The notes: generated by a model not told the origin, from the sequence alone. A stretch of DNA of 56,452 nucleotides from Natrialba chahannaoensis JCM 10990 (GCF_000337135.1 NZ_AOIN01000078.1:24422-80873); one strand, 5' to 3'; counted from the stretch's first letter, positions 30,989 to 40,127 are shown. Translations and numbers: made by a program.

Positions 30989-31870
30989 TTACTCGCTCTC
31001 GTTACCGGTGTCGTCTTCGGTCGCATCGTCATCTTCGGCGTCTTCACTGTCCGCACCATCCCCATCGCCCTCATCGGCTTCGTCACCGTTTCCATCTGCT
31101 CCGTCGTCTGCAGTACCGCCGTCGTCATCGGTGACCGTGTCGACGATTTCGTCCGTCATCTCCTCGCGACTGAGGTTCGCCTTGACGCCGACCTCCTTGG
31201 CAACCGACTGGAGGTCCTCGTAGGACATCACGCCGAGGAAGTCCACGAGCGTTTCTCGGCGTAGGTTTTCGAGGTCCTCCGCGGACTGCTCGAGGCCTGA
31301 TTCGTCTGTTTCCTGTTGGTCTTCGGCTTCATCCGCTTCTTCGTCTTCAGCCCCACCGTCGTCGGTATCAGCCTCGTCCGCCTCAGCATCTTCCCCACCC
31401 GTCGCCTCATCGACGACCCCCTCGAGACTCGTCCCGTCTGCGACATTCTGGGCAACCGACTCGGCGGACTCACGCGCATCGCTGCCCTCGAGTGCCGTCG
31501 CAACTCCGCGTCGAATTGCCGCTGCGAGTTCGGAGAGAAGTTGTGTTGGGATGCGACCGTCCTCATCGGCTTCGGCTGTCGCTTCAGTTTCAGTTTCAGT
31601 TTCATCGGCTTCCGCTTCGGCTTCAGTATCCTCCTCACCCCCTTCCCCTCGCTCCTGGACTGCACTCGAGAGGACCTCGTGGATCTCGCCACCAACTGAC
31701 GCGCCGACGTTCCGGCCGACTTGCTCGCCGAACTGCCGACCGACTGCAGCACCGATTTCGCCGGCGTCGATCCCATCCTCGAGTGAGCCGCCGTCGATGA
31801 GGTCGGTGACCTCGAGTTGTTCTGAGACTTCGTCGGCGACGAGTTGTTTTAGGCTGGAGTCCTCACTCAT
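30989..31870 (-). CDS. Glycine-zipper acidic protein with SAP/Rho-N-like domain
   Basis: This is a 293-residue protein. Residues 40-60 hold a perfect glycine zipper with Gly at 40, 44, 48, 52, 56 and 60 (IGAAVGRQFGEQVGRNVGA...). An acidic linker and a helical part follow (LLSELAAAIRRGVATALEG). A second acidic linker leads to a SAP or Rho-N-like fold at about 202-246 (RRETLVDFLGVMSYEDLQSV), and the tail is acidic. Glycine zippers pack helices in membranes or oligomers. SAP/Rho-N folds often bind nucleic acid. There is no signal peptide. It is a paralog, in the zipper region, of the gene just upstream. Confidence 0.78.
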   Translation of the reverse strand: MSEDSSLKQLVADEVSEQLEVTDLIDGGSLEDGIDAGEIGAAVGRQFGEQVGRNVGASVGGEIHEVLSSAVQERGEGGEEDTEAEAEADETETETEATAEADEDGRIPTQLLSELAAAIRRGVATALEGSDARESAESVAQNVADGTSLEGVVDEATGGEDAEADEADTDDGGAEDEEADEAEDQQETDESGLEQSAEDLENLRRETLVDFLGVMSYEDLQSVAKEVGVKANLSREEMTDEIVDTVTDDDGGTADDGADGNGDEADEGDGDGADSEDAEDDDATEDDTGNESE

Positions 31871-31923
31871 AGCTAGTCCCTCGGTGCGGTCGTGCCCGAC
31901 GGAGGTGGTCGTGGCAGTGGGTG

Positions 31924-32526
31924 TTAGTCATCCTCGGAGTCGTCGTTCTCGGTGTCCTCGTCTTCGTCTTCCTCTCCGTCTCCGTCTTCGTCCGCTCCCG
32001 CAGATTCGTCATCACCTTCGTCGTCCTCGCTCTCACCGTCGCCACTCTCCTCGTCTTCACCGGCTGAATCGTCACTATCGTCTCCATTTTCCTCGCCGTC
32101 ATCTTCGTCGCTCTCCGCACCGTTCTCACTATCTTGGTCTTCGTCTTCCGCTTCTGCTTCGTCACCCTCGTCTTCCCCCGCATCCGCCTCTGGCTCCTCA
32201 TCTTCCTCTGACTCCTCGTCACCCCGACTGAGCACCTCCTCCAGAGCCATCTCACCAATCGTCCGTCCGAGACTCGCCCCGATCTTTCGACCCACGATCG
32301 CTCCGATCAACCCACCGAGAGACTCGCCGAGTGGCTTCTCCTCGTCGAGTTTATCCTCCCACTGGGTCCCCTCCAGTAGTTCCTGTAAATTGATGTTCTC
32401 AGCGATCTTTTCGTAGTCGATTCGATCCACAACCGATCCGCTCTCGTCGGTCGTATCGGTACTCGAGTTCGTGTCTATCTCTGTCTCCGAATTCGAGTCT
32501 GAATCTGAACGTGAATCGTCGCTCAT
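31924..32526 (-). CDS. Glycine-zipper acidic protein
   Basis: The 200-residue protein has a Ser/Asp-rich start and then a helical part (IDYEKIAENINLQELLEGTQ). A perfect zipper with Gly at 67, 71, 75, 79, 83, 87 and 91 follows (GESLGGLIGAIVGRKIGASL...), and the last 100 residues are almost entirely Asp, Glu, Ser and Gly. Seven glycines at exact four-residue spacing imply a tightly packed helical pair or oligomer. Its start overlaps the upstream gene's stop by four bases (ATGA). Function unknown. Confidence 0.78.
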   Translation of the reverse strand: MSDDSRSDSDSNSETEIDTNSSTDTTDESGSVVDRIDYEKIAENINLQELLEGTQWEDKLDEEKPLGESLGGLIGAIVGRKIGASLGRTIGEMALEEVLSRGDEESEEDEEPEADAGEDEGDEAEAEDEDQDSENGAESDEDDGEENGDDSDDSAGEDEESGDGESEDDEGDDESAGADEDGDGEEDEDEDTENDDSEDD

Positions 32527-33611
32527 GATTGGGCCTCCGGCTGTGATTCTGCCTGACTATCCGAACCGTTCTGTTCACCCGATCCGCTGTTGCCGCCGCT
32601 TGACTCTACCTGCTCGATGAGTTGCTTGAGTACCTCGCGGACGACGATCGCGACGAGTTCCTCGACTGGGAGGCTTGGGACGAGGCTGCGAGCCTTCTGC
32701 TTCACCGTTCCGCCCGCCGAGGAGAGCGAGTCTGAGACTGAGCTGGCGGCCGAGGAGATGGGGCCGGGAGTGTCGTCGGCCGTTTCGTCCTCTCCGGTTT
32801 CAGTTTCGGCTTCGTCTACGTCTACGTCTTCGCCTTCACCTTCGCCTTCCTCGTCCGTCTCCGTGTCTTCCTCCTCGTCAGTTTCGTCGTCACCTTCGCT
32901 TTCGTCCGCAGCTTCCGCGTCTTCCGCTTCATCCTGTCCGCCTCTGCGAAGCCGTCCAATCACCGACTTCGGCTTCTGTACCAGCTTGCTCGGGAGTGAT
33001 TTGAGCCAACTCACCGGCTTCCCGAGTGCGGATTTCAGCGCCTCGGCTGGTTTCGAAATCGCAGAGCGGAGCATCGACACGGGTTTCGTCAGCATCGATT
33101 TCGCACGTCCCGCTAGCGATTTAGCTTTCTCCAGCAGTGCACTGGGGCCGTCGAGTAAGCCGGTGACGGTCGACAGCAAGTTCCCGAGTAGGTTGTTCTG
33201 CCCCGGTCGGGCCGAGACGTCGAGGGTGACCGGGTTCAGGTTGACCTCGAGTCCCAGGAGGTCGAGAAACAGGCCGTCGAGATCGAGGTGGAGGACGCCG
33301 CTCGCGTCGTCGTCCTGGTAGACGTCTTCGGCGTCCTCGACGTGGTCGCTCGTGACGGTGTCGTCGTCACTTTCTTGGTCGTCCGGTTCGGCTGCCTCGT
33401 CAGATTCGGGTTCCTGGTCTTCGTCGTCTGCAGCGTCCGCCGACTCAGCGTCGCCATCCGTGCGTTCTGTCTCATCTGTGCCTTCGTCTCCGTCTCCATC
33501 TTCGTCTTCGTCTTCGGTTTCGCCTTCATCAGTTTCTGCACCGCCACCACCTGTTTCAGACTCGCTTTCGCCGTTCTCCTCAGCCCTGTCGGTCTCGCCG
33601 CCGTCGGTCAT
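32523..33611 (-). CDS. Acidic protein with conserved LDLLGLEV-type motif and basic KP repeats
   Basis: The 362-residue protein has an acidic stretch to about 105. A motif then follows at 106-154 (LHLDLDGLFLDLLGLEVNL, RPGQNNLLGNLLSTVTGLLD) that I recognise as recurrent in haloarchaea and some bacteria but without known function. Residues 160-224 are basic and amphipathic, with repeated KP turns about every 12 residues (LTKPVSML, ISKPAEAL, LGKPVSWL). A second acidic block and a short helix follow. I chose the ATG at 33611 because upstream in-frame codons to 33794 read as non-acidic sequence; 33716 is an alternative. First gene of the cluster. Confidence 0.72.
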   Translation of the reverse strand: MTDGGETDRAEENGESESETGGGGAETDEGETEDEDEDGDGDEGTDETERTDGDAESADAADDEDQEPESDEAAEPDDQESDDDTVTSDHVEDAEDVYQDDDASGVLHLDLDGLFLDLLGLEVNLNPVTLDVSARPGQNNLLGNLLSTVTGLLDGPSALLEKAKSLAGRAKSMLTKPVSMLRSAISKPAEALKSALGKPVSWLKSLPSKLVQKPKSVIGRLRRGGQDEAEDAEAADESEGDDETDEEEDTETDEEGEGEGEDVDVDEAETETGEDETADDTPGPISSAASSVSDSLSSAGGTVKQKARSLVPSLPVEELVAIVVREVLKQLIEQVESSGGNSGSGEQNGSDSQAESQPEAQS

Positions 33612-33865
33612 CAGCCGCTGCCGACAGCGTCCTCCAACGGGGGCACGAGGTGACGGCGTCTCGAGCCCGGGTGAGTCGACCCACCCATCGCCGTCTCTCC
33701 CTGACCCATCTGTCATTATCCGAGAACATGCACGGCAAACAGTGCTGTGGTAATTTGCCTTGCGTGTGCACCCGTTCCCGGCAGCCCTGAACACAATCCG
33801 GCAAAGCTACCGCATACGAGACAGTATCTGCGTGAAGAATCTCGCGGACACGCAGTACGCCGCCG

Positions 33866-35236
33866 TCACAGCGACTCGAGGAACCGATCGAACGCGCCGC
33901 TCTCAGGGTGAACGTGCGCGTACGTTCCCAGTGAGTCGTACGCCAGTAGCCCGTCGTGCTCGCCGTCGATCCCCGTCCCACGAACCGTCTCGAACGCGAA
34001 CCGCGCGTCCGAGTCCACGTCGGCACTCGAGTAGTGGAACTCGTGGCCGCGAATCGTGTCGCCAGCGCTGGCGGTGAGGGTGTCGTCGATGGCCTCAAGT
34101 TCGATGTGGTCGAGGGCCTGGTAGCGGTCGTGCATGGTGACGTCAGCGGGGAGAATGCCGGCCATGTCGTGGGTTGTGGGTTCGGCGTCGGTGTTGGTGT
34201 CGGTATCGGTATCGGTGCCGGCGTCGCCTCCTCCAGTGGTCGTCAACGATCGACTCATCGCCATCAACCCACCGCACTCGCCGAACACCGGTAATCCCTC
34301 ACTCGCCCGGTCGCCGAGTTGCGTGAGCGTGCCGGCGGACTCGAGTGCGGCCGCGTGCAGTTCGGGGTAGCCACCGGGGAGGTAGACGCCGTCGCAGTCC
34401 GGAACGGGATCGCCGGCGACGGGCGAAAATGTGACGAGGTCGGCGCGCTCACGAAGGCGCTCGATCGTCGCGGGATACCGGAAACAGAACGCCGCGTCGC
34501 TGGCGACGGCGACCGTCGCGTCGACCCGGTCGGCGGGTTCGGCCGGCGTCTCGGGTGCGGCGGGTTCGCAGGCGGCCGCGAGGAGTCGGTCGGTGTCGAT
34601 AGTCTCCGCGGCCTCTCTGAGCGCCGATCGCGGCAGTGCGGCTTCTGCCCCCATCTCGAGTCCGAGATGGCGGTCGGGGATTTCGAGGTCGTCGTTCGGC
34701 GGGATCCGACCGAAGTACTCGAGTTCGTCCGGGAGTGCGTCCCTGATTCCTTGCTCGTGTCGGCCGCCGTGTGCGCGCTGGGCGATGATGCCCGCAACGT
34801 CGATGTCGCGGCCGATTTCGGCGGCGTACTCGCGGAAGCCGTACGCTGTCGCAGCGACGCTCTCCATGCCCGCTTTGGCGTCGACAACGAGGACAACGGG
34901 GAGTTCGAGTGCGGCGGCGACCATGGCGGTACTCGAGGCGTCGCCGTCGTAGAGGCCCATGACGCCCTCGACGAGGCAGATGTCGGGCTCGTCGGCGTCG
35001 GTGTCCGCTGCGCGAGCGCAGTTCCGCCGGAGCCCATCCTCGCCGGAGAGCCACAGGTCGAGCGTTCTGGACGGTCGACCGGCGATGGCCTCGTGATGGC
35101 TTGGGTCGATGAAGTCCGGGCCGGCCTTCGCGGGCTGGACAGTTTGCCCCGCGTCGGAGAGCGCCTGCATCGTCGCGAGCGTCGCGACGGTCTTGCCGAC
35201 GCCGGAGCTGACGCCACCGAGGACGAACCCCTTCAT
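33866..35236 (-). CDS. cbiA: Cobyrinic acid a,c-diamide synthase CbiA/CobB
   Basis: CbiA amidates the a and c side chains of cobyrinate with glutamine and ATP. The 456-residue protein begins MKGFVLGGVSSGVGKT with Lys15 in the P-loop, followed by VQPAKAGPDFIDPSHH. The amidotransferase domain has the nucleophile in PVFGECGGLMAM. Just after it is a Thr/Asp-rich low-complexity insert (about bases 34180-34250). It lies on the same strand as the acidic cluster, 254 bases upstream. Together with cobA and cbiP it makes a dispersed cobalamin gene set. Confidence 0.94.
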   Translation of the reverse strand: MKGFVLGGVSSGVGKTVATLATMQALSDAGQTVQPAKAGPDFIDPSHHEAIAGRPSRTLDLWLSGEDGLRRNCARAADTDADEPDICLVEGVMGLYDGDASSTAMVAAALELPVVLVVDAKAGMESVAATAYGFREYAAEIGRDIDVAGIIAQRAHGGRHEQGIRDALPDELEYFGRIPPNDDLEIPDRHLGLEMGAEAALPRSALREAAETIDTDRLLAAACEPAAPETPAEPADRVDATVAVASDAAFCFRYPATIERLRERADLVTFSPVAGDPVPDCDGVYLPGGYPELHAAALESAGTLTQLGDRASEGLPVFGECGGLMAMSRSLTTTGGGDAGTDTDTDTNTDAEPTTHDMAGILPADVTMHDRYQALDHIELEAIDDTLTASAGDTIRGHEFHYSSADVDSDARFAFETVRGTGIDGEHDGLLAYDSLGTYAHVHPESGAFDRFLESL

Positions 35237-35518
35237 TGGATTTGCCCCCGCCTACTGTCGGGTCTTCGCGCTCGGGTTTCTCGTCCGGTTCCGGTCGACG
35301 GCGGCCTGCGGATTGCCATTGTACTTGTCTTCGCACAACTGTACTTGAACTCGTCGGTGGGACGGGTGGGCGGAGAGCAAATTTATAGCGACCAACTCGA
35401 GTTGGTGCTGCAGATTTGGAAGAGAAATCGAGCTGTCGGACTCAGGTAGAGGCAAGCGGTTGGAGCCACGTAGGTACGCTTCAGCACTTTCAACCGCCAT
35501 TAGTACGAACACTAACCA

Positions 35519-35740
35519 ATGGCGACACGCAGAGCTGTCAGGTCTCGGTTGCTTCACATCCCGCTTGCAGCCATCGGACTTCTCGTTCTTTTCGGGACGG
35601 TGGCTGTCGTCCTAGTCGTCGGCAACGCTCTGCTTCAGTCGATGTTCTTTCTCCTTCTGGGTGCCCCCGTCGGGGAAGTCGTAGAAATGATGTCAATTTC
35701 GCAAACGATGGCTGATCTATCCGGTGATCTACACGGGTGA
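35519..35740 (+). CDS. Small membrane protein
   Basis: A 73-residue frame with a basic N-terminus (MATRRAVRSRLLH) and one or two hydrophobic segments (about 13-50). No family is recognised. A TATA-like aatttata lies near 35380, which is far upstream. The TGA is followed immediately and in the same frame by an ATG that opens a second membrane-type frame (35741-35869). The two may be one gene split by a nonsense change or a coupled pair. Confidence 0.45.
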   Translation: MATRRAVRSRLLHIPLAAIGLLVLFGTVAVVLVVGNALLQSMFFLLLGAPVGEVVEMMSISQTMADLSGDLHG

Positions 35741-35869
35741 ATGGCTGGCATTCTGCTCTGTATCCTGTTGCTCCCACTGTTTATGCGGTACAACGACTGG
35801 TTGGGACGGATACTCTACGATCGAGATGAGGATCAAGACCAGGGCCACACTCTCGACTCGAAGCCCTGA
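35741..35869 (+). CDS. Very small membrane protein, 42 residues
   Basis: The frame starts at the base after the stop of the preceding small gene and in the same frame. It encodes MAGILLCILLLPLFMRYNDW followed by a polar acidic tail ending DSKP: one hydrophobic helix with a charged end. It is either an independent mini-protein or the 3' part of a gene interrupted by the TGA at 35738-35740. Confidence 0.4.
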   Translation: MAGILLCILLLPLFMRYNDWLGRILYDRDEDQDQGHTLDSKP

Positions 35870-36022
35870 ATACCATCACAGAGAAGGGTCCCATGCAGTC
35901 ACAATTCTCGAACCAGCGCCATGGTCTGCGTTTTTTGCCACCCACTGAACGCCACACGGCGCACGTCGGATCGGCGACGAACTTAACGGCACCAATCGGT
36001 TACCAGAGGATCCAGATCATCC

Positions 36023-36262
36023 ATGACAGACGACCAGCCAGCAAACGAGACACCGCCCGACGAGACGCCCGCAAACGACTCCACAGCGGCTGACGGCAGC
36101 CCCGAAGCCCACCTTCGCGAAGCCCTTCGCCACCTCGACGCTGCGCGCGACACCGGCGAACTGCGGAAGACGCACACGGTCGCACTCGAGGAGGTCGCCC
36201 GCACGATCACGACCGTGCTTCGGGAACACGAGACAGACGGGAATCCCGAGCAGGACGGGTAG
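36023..36262 (+). CDS. Small conserved haloarchaeal protein
   Basis: This is a 79-residue acidic protein. The first 25 residues are Pro/Thr/Asp-rich. The rest forms a helical hairpin (SPEAHLREALRHLDAARDTG, then HTVALEEVARTITTVLREHE). It looks like a recurrent haloarchaeal hypothetical family, function unknown. A likely promoter (gaacttaacgg) lies about 40 bases upstream. It stands alone, 88 bases before the permease gene. Confidence 0.7.
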   Translation: MTDDQPANETPPDETPANDSTAADGSPEAHLREALRHLDAARDTGELRKTHTVALEEVARTITTVLREHETDGNPEQDG

Positions 36263-36350
36263 CGTGTCTCTGCGGTGACGATTCGGCCGCGTTGCGACTC
36301 AGGATCAACACGTCTTTGAGCCCCCTCACGCGTTATCCGGTGAGTCTACG

Positions 36351-37937
36351 ATGACGGGGGATGACGCTGGGGCTGAGACGCGCACCGACGATATCGAGTA
36401 TGGGGTCGGTGACAGACCACCGCTTGGTGAGTCGGCAGTGCTCGGGATCCAGCACTATCTGACGATGGTTGGAGCGAACATCGCCGTGCCACTAATTCTG
36501 GCCGAGGCGATGGGAATGCCGACGGAACTGTGGCCGCAGTTCATCGGGACCTTCTTCGTGGTGTCGGGGATCGCGACCCTGGCCCAGACGACGTTCGGGA
36601 ACCGGTACCCGATCGTGCAGGGCGCACCGTTCTCGATGCTCGCGCCGGCGCTCGCGATTATCGCGGTCGTCACGGCGGGCGGAGTGGCGGGACAGCCCGA
36701 CTGGCAGGCCGCGCTCTTGCAGTTACAGGGGGCGATCATCATCGCGGCGATTGTCCAGGTCGCGATGGGATACTTCGGCCTGGTCGGGAAACTGCAGCGG
36801 TTTCTCTCGCCGGTCGTCATCGCGCCGACGATCGCACTGATCGGACTGGCGCTGTTCGATGCAGGACAGATCACGTCGCCGGATCAGAGCTGGTGGCTGC
36901 TCGCGCTCACGCTGGGACTCATCCTGTTGTTTTCGCAGTACCTGGACCTCAAGCACAAGGCGTTTCGGCTGTACCCGGTGATTTTAGCGATCGCAATTTC
37001 GTGGATTGCCGCCGCAGCACTGTCGGCGGCCGGTGTGATCGGAATCGACCACCCCGGCCACGTTCCACTCGGGGACGTCACCGACACCTCGCTCATCCTA
37101 CCGATTGCACCGTTCCAGTGGGGGATGCCAGAATTCACGACGGCGTTCGTGGTGGGCATGTTCGCCGGCGTCCTCGCCTCGATCGTCGAGAGTATCGGCG
37201 ACTACTACGCCGTCGCAAACCTGACCGGTGCCGCCGCACCCAGCGAGAAGCGAATCAACCACGGTATCGGGATGGAGGGACTGATGAACATCTTCTCGGG
37301 GATCATGGGCACCGGCGGCTCGACGTCCTACTCCGAGAACGTCGGTGCGATCGGACTCACTGGCGTCGCCTCTCGCTACGTCGTCCAGATCGGGGCGCTC
37401 GTCATGCTGGTCGTCGGCTTCATCGGCTACTTCGGCCAGCTCATCGCGACGATTCCCGATCCGATCATCGGCGGCCTGTTCATCGCCATGTTCGCCCAGA
37501 TCGTCGCCGTCGGGATCGGGAACCTTCGCCACGTTGATCTCGACTCCTCGCGCAACGTATTCGTCATCGGCTTCGCGCTGTTCATCGGCCTCGCGATTCC
37601 GGAGTACATGGCCAACTTCGAGACGACGCTCGCATTCCGCGACGCCGTCGGCATCGAGGCGACGATCGCACCGCTCGTCACTGCAGATGTCATCACCGCG
37701 ATCGGACTCGGTGCAGGAATCGAAGCTGCCGCCACCGTCGTCGTCGACACGGTGTTCATCATCGGCTCGACCGGGATGGCCATCGGCGGACTCGCCGCAC
37801 TGCTGCTCGACAACACGATTCCGGGCACCCGCGAGGAGCGTGGGCTTACCGAACTGCATCAGCTCACCGAGGACGACGAAGAGTTCGAATCGTTCTGGGA
37901 CCGCTGGGTCAGTTCAGACGGCGAGCGCGGGCAGTAG
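36351..37937 (+). CDS. Uracil-xanthine permease (NCS2 family)
   Basis: The 528-residue membrane protein has about fourteen segments. The N-terminal GESAVLGIQHYLTMVGANIA carries the conserved QH. A central ESIGDYYAVANLTG segment holds the substrate Glu, and TGGSTSYSENVGAIGLTGVA is the NCS2 signature in the second repeat. The family imports uracil, xanthine or uric acid with H+ or Na+. The exact base cannot be told from sequence. It converges with the glycolipid-binding-fold gene. Confidence 0.93.
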   Translation: MTGDDAGAETRTDDIEYGVGDRPPLGESAVLGIQHYLTMVGANIAVPLILAEAMGMPTELWPQFIGTFFVVSGIATLAQTTFGNRYPIVQGAPFSMLAPALAIIAVVTAGGVAGQPDWQAALLQLQGAIIIAAIVQVAMGYFGLVGKLQRFLSPVVIAPTIALIGLALFDAGQITSPDQSWWLLALTLGLILLFSQYLDLKHKAFRLYPVILAIAISWIAAAALSAAGVIGIDHPGHVPLGDVTDTSLILPIAPFQWGMPEFTTAFVVGMFAGVLASIVESIGDYYAVANLTGAAAPSEKRINHGIGMEGLMNIFSGIMGTGGSTSYSENVGAIGLTGVASRYVVQIGALVMLVVGFIGYFGQLIATIPDPIIGGLFIAMFAQIVAVGIGNLRHVDLDSSRNVFVIGFALFIGLAIPEYMANFETTLAFRDAVGIEATIAPLVTADVITAIGLGAGIEAAATVVVDTVFIIGSTGMAIGGLAALLLDNTIPGTREERGLTELHQLTEDDEEFESFWDRWVSSDGERGQ

Positions 37938-37980
37938 TCGGGTTCACTATTTTACGGTAGGTCGTTCGCTATTCGTGTCT

Positions 37981-38568
37981 TCAGGGCCCGCTGCGTTCGG
38001 TCGGCGAAACTTGCTTGAAGAGCTCCGGATACGTCGTAACGAGTCCATCGGAATCAACCGGTAACTCAGCCGTGAAGCCACTTGAGAGGCTCTCGTAGCG
38101 ATACCGTCCGCCGTTCTCATCGAGTGGGTCGAGACACATGTACCGTTGCGTGGCAGTCTCGACACGAAGTTCAGGCACGGCAATATAGACTGTCTCGATC
38201 TCAGCCGATTCGTTCCGTCCGAGTTCCAGTCGTCGAATCGGTACCGTGTTCGTAAACGGCGTCACCGAGATGTCGATGTCGGTGCAGCCATCTAGTTTCG
38301 CTACCGCCTCTCCTCGAGCGTCTGTCCAGGTACCTTCCCCATCGGCTTGGAGCGAGAGTGATTCGGATTCTCGGCTGAGGGTGGTGATCCCCACCCGCTG
38401 AACGCGATAGTGGTGGTCGCAGTCGATCTCATATTGGACACGAAACGACTCACCGTCGGCCACCCCAACGACAACGCTCTCTGCATTGACAGCAGTCGAA
38501 TCTTCACGGAGATGAAGCGATTCGATACCAACCCCGTCCGCCGGAATCCAAAAGACGTCTCGATTCAT
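37981..38568 (-). CDS. Putative glycolipid-binding fold protein (DUF1089/PF06475)
   Basis: The 195-residue protein matches the PF06475 pattern from memory. It has FRVQYEIDCDHHYRVQRVGI, then WTDARGEAVAKLDGCTDIDI, then SVTPFTNTVPIRRLEL, and a YRYESLSSGFTAELPVD end. This beta-sandwich is related to the LolA/LolB-like folds and is called glycolipid-binding from a bacterial structure. A physiological role in archaea is not known. It has no signal peptide, so it is probably cytoplasmic. Confidence 0.85.
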   Translation of the reverse strand: MNRDVFWIPADGVGIESLHLREDSTAVNAESVVVGVADGESFRVQYEIDCDHHYRVQRVGITTLSRESESLSLQADGEGTWTDARGEAVAKLDGCTDIDISVTPFTNTVPIRRLELGRNESAEIETVYIAVPELRVETATQRYMCLDPLDENGGRYRYESLSSGFTAELPVDSDGLVTTYPELFKQVSPTERSGP

Positions 38569-39224
38569 GTCACAACATCAATTCAATAGTAGATAACGCT
38601 ACTGCCCCTGCCCGGTCTTTGCACTGTGTTGCTTGCCAGCTGTCGGTCCACTTCCTCCCGACGTGTTCGTACTTGGTGCTGTGCTCAGACCGTACTCGAG
38701 TCCAATTCGACTCGAGTACACCCCAGCCCAGATCCTCGGTCAAACTTCAGTCTGCATCGGGGGCCTCATGTGGGCATGTGGAGGTGTGCAAAGGTGATGT
38801 GGGAGATTGTGACGGAAACGGTACTCGAGTAAGGACCATCTGAATCGGAGGCCGTGAGTTCCGAGTGGGTGCGCAGTACGAAGGGGAATGTTGTTTCACG
38901 AGTGGCACTGGCCGATTGGTCTGTGGCCGAGAGGTATCAGAGCCGATTCGCTACGTCTGAGGTGTACGTAGAACGAATACTGCAGCGCCAAGCCGACTAC
39001 TCATCCGCAATAATAATCTCTTCAGACTCTTCCTGTTCGCACTCTCGAATGGCTTCCTTGACGTCTTCTTGTGTCGCTTCTTCCATCCTGTCCCCTCTTT
39101 GGCGCTAGCATTCGACTCTGGGAGTGTAAAACGCTACTAGCGTATTCTCATCGAGAAAATACCCTCGTTCCATTTTGGAGGGTGTGACGACAGGGTGATG
39201 TGGTGCCCCCATCTTCCACCTGAT
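38569..39224. other. Non-coding stretch with a hairpin and one mini-ORF
   Basis: About 650 bases with no standard gene. It holds a perfect hairpin with 11-bp arms around a 6-base loop at 38692-38719 (gtactcgagtc and its complement), without a T-tract. It also holds the 29-codon frame at 38997-39086. Nothing else is recognised. Confidence 0.5.
38997..39086 (-). CDS. Possible 29-residue acidic mini-protein
   Basis: A short frame reads MEEATQEDVKEAIRECEQEE and ends SEEIIIADE. It has acidic haloarchaeal composition and a predicted amphipathic helix, with a GAGGGG-like sequence about 8 bases before the ATG. Third positions are not GC-rich. It may be a genuine small protein or the preserved end of a lost gene. 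Confidence 0.3.
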   Translation of the reverse strand: MEEATQEDVKEAIRECEQEESEEIIIADE

Positions 39225-40127
39225 TCACTCCATCCCGTGCAGTTCTCGATGTGCCTGCAACGCGTCCGGGGACGGCTGTTTCGTTGGCTTTTCGGGAACA
39301 GTAAGCTGTGCTCCCTCGAGTGCCCGAATTTCTTTGGGGACCGTCTCGTCAGTTCGGTCGTTCAGGATGATCTCGAAGTCATCGGTCACTGTGAACCAGC
39401 CTGTGTCGAACGCCCAGTGATGGAGTCGGCACAGTGCGAGTCCGTTGTGGACCCTGTCTATGCCGCCGTCGGCTTTCGGAAAGATATGGGCCGCTTCGAC
39501 CTCTGGGTTCCCGTCCGGTGATCGCCGCGCTGCGCCGCACGCCGCACACGTGTCCCCGTAGGCACGTTTGACCTGCTTGGCGAACGCCGATGACCGTGCG
39601 AGTCGTGTCGTTTGTTCGCGCGCCGTCGTTTCTGTGAGCGATGGATCCTCGTCTGCAGCCGTCATGATTGTCGCCCGGGCGTCAGTGTACTCGTCCCAGC
39701 CCGCACTCCCAAGCGTTTGCATCTCGAACCGGTAGACCATCCGTTCGCCGTCGTTCACGTACGTGTGATTCATGACATCGACGAGTCCCTCGTACTCGTA
39801 CGCATCCACGCCCTCTACGCTGGTGAAAAAGTAGATCGGAATGAGGTCGCGGGTTGCCTCCTTCAACGCACGATTGGCGGCCGTCTCCGGCTGGTCGCCC
39901 TTCTCAGGGACCCCCTCGCCAATGTAGCGAAACCGGTCGCCATTCCCGATGCGGTCGTCGTAGATCTCGCCCTCGTTCGACAGCAAGATTATGTATCGCT
40001 GGTCGCCCGCCCGGCGGAGATTGATTCCCTTGATCTGATAGCCGAAGTTCGTGCTGAATACGTCCTCCAGTTCCGCCTGTGTGACTGTCTGGTTCAACTC
40101 GAGTTCAAACTCCCCTGGGCAACCCAT
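39225..40127 (-). CDS. HNH endonuclease with SRA/YDG-like N-terminal domain
   Basis: This is a 300-residue protein. The N-terminal half (about 1-150) resembles an SRA/YDG-type base-recognition domain, with the pattern DDRIGNGDRFRYIGEG followed by NRALKEATRDLIPIYFFTS. The C-terminal part has an HNH fold: CAACG, then VEAAHIFPKADGGIDRVHNG and LCRLHHWAFD, supplying two zinc cysteines, the HNH histidine and asparagine. This combination is typical of modification-dependent (type IV, McrA/ScoMcrA-like) restriction enzymes. It stands alone without a methyltransferase, which fits. An IS6 element is inserted 95 bases upstream of its start codon, where it could affect expression. Confidence 0.85.
   Translation of the reverse strand: MGCPGEFELELNQTVTQAELEDVFSTNFGYQIKGINLRRAGDQRYIILLSNEGEIYDDRIGNGDRFRYIGEGVPEKGDQPETAANRALKEATRDLIPIYFFTSVEGVDAYEYEGLVDVMNHTYVNDGERMVYRFEMQTLGSAGWDEYTDARATIMTAADEDPSLTETTAREQTTRLARSSAFAKQVKRAYGDTCAACGAARRSPDGNPEVEAAHIFPKADGGIDRVHNGLALCRLHHWAFDTGWFTVTDDFEIILNDRTDETVPKEIRALEGAQLTVPEKPTKQPSPDALQAHRELHGME

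Noticed and set aside
31952-33321. Long Ser/Pro-rich frames on the plus strand opposite the acidic cluster
   Set aside because: They are mirror products of Asp/Glu/Ser codon runs on the minus strand. The minus-strand frames have the acidic composition and operon overlaps expected of genes.
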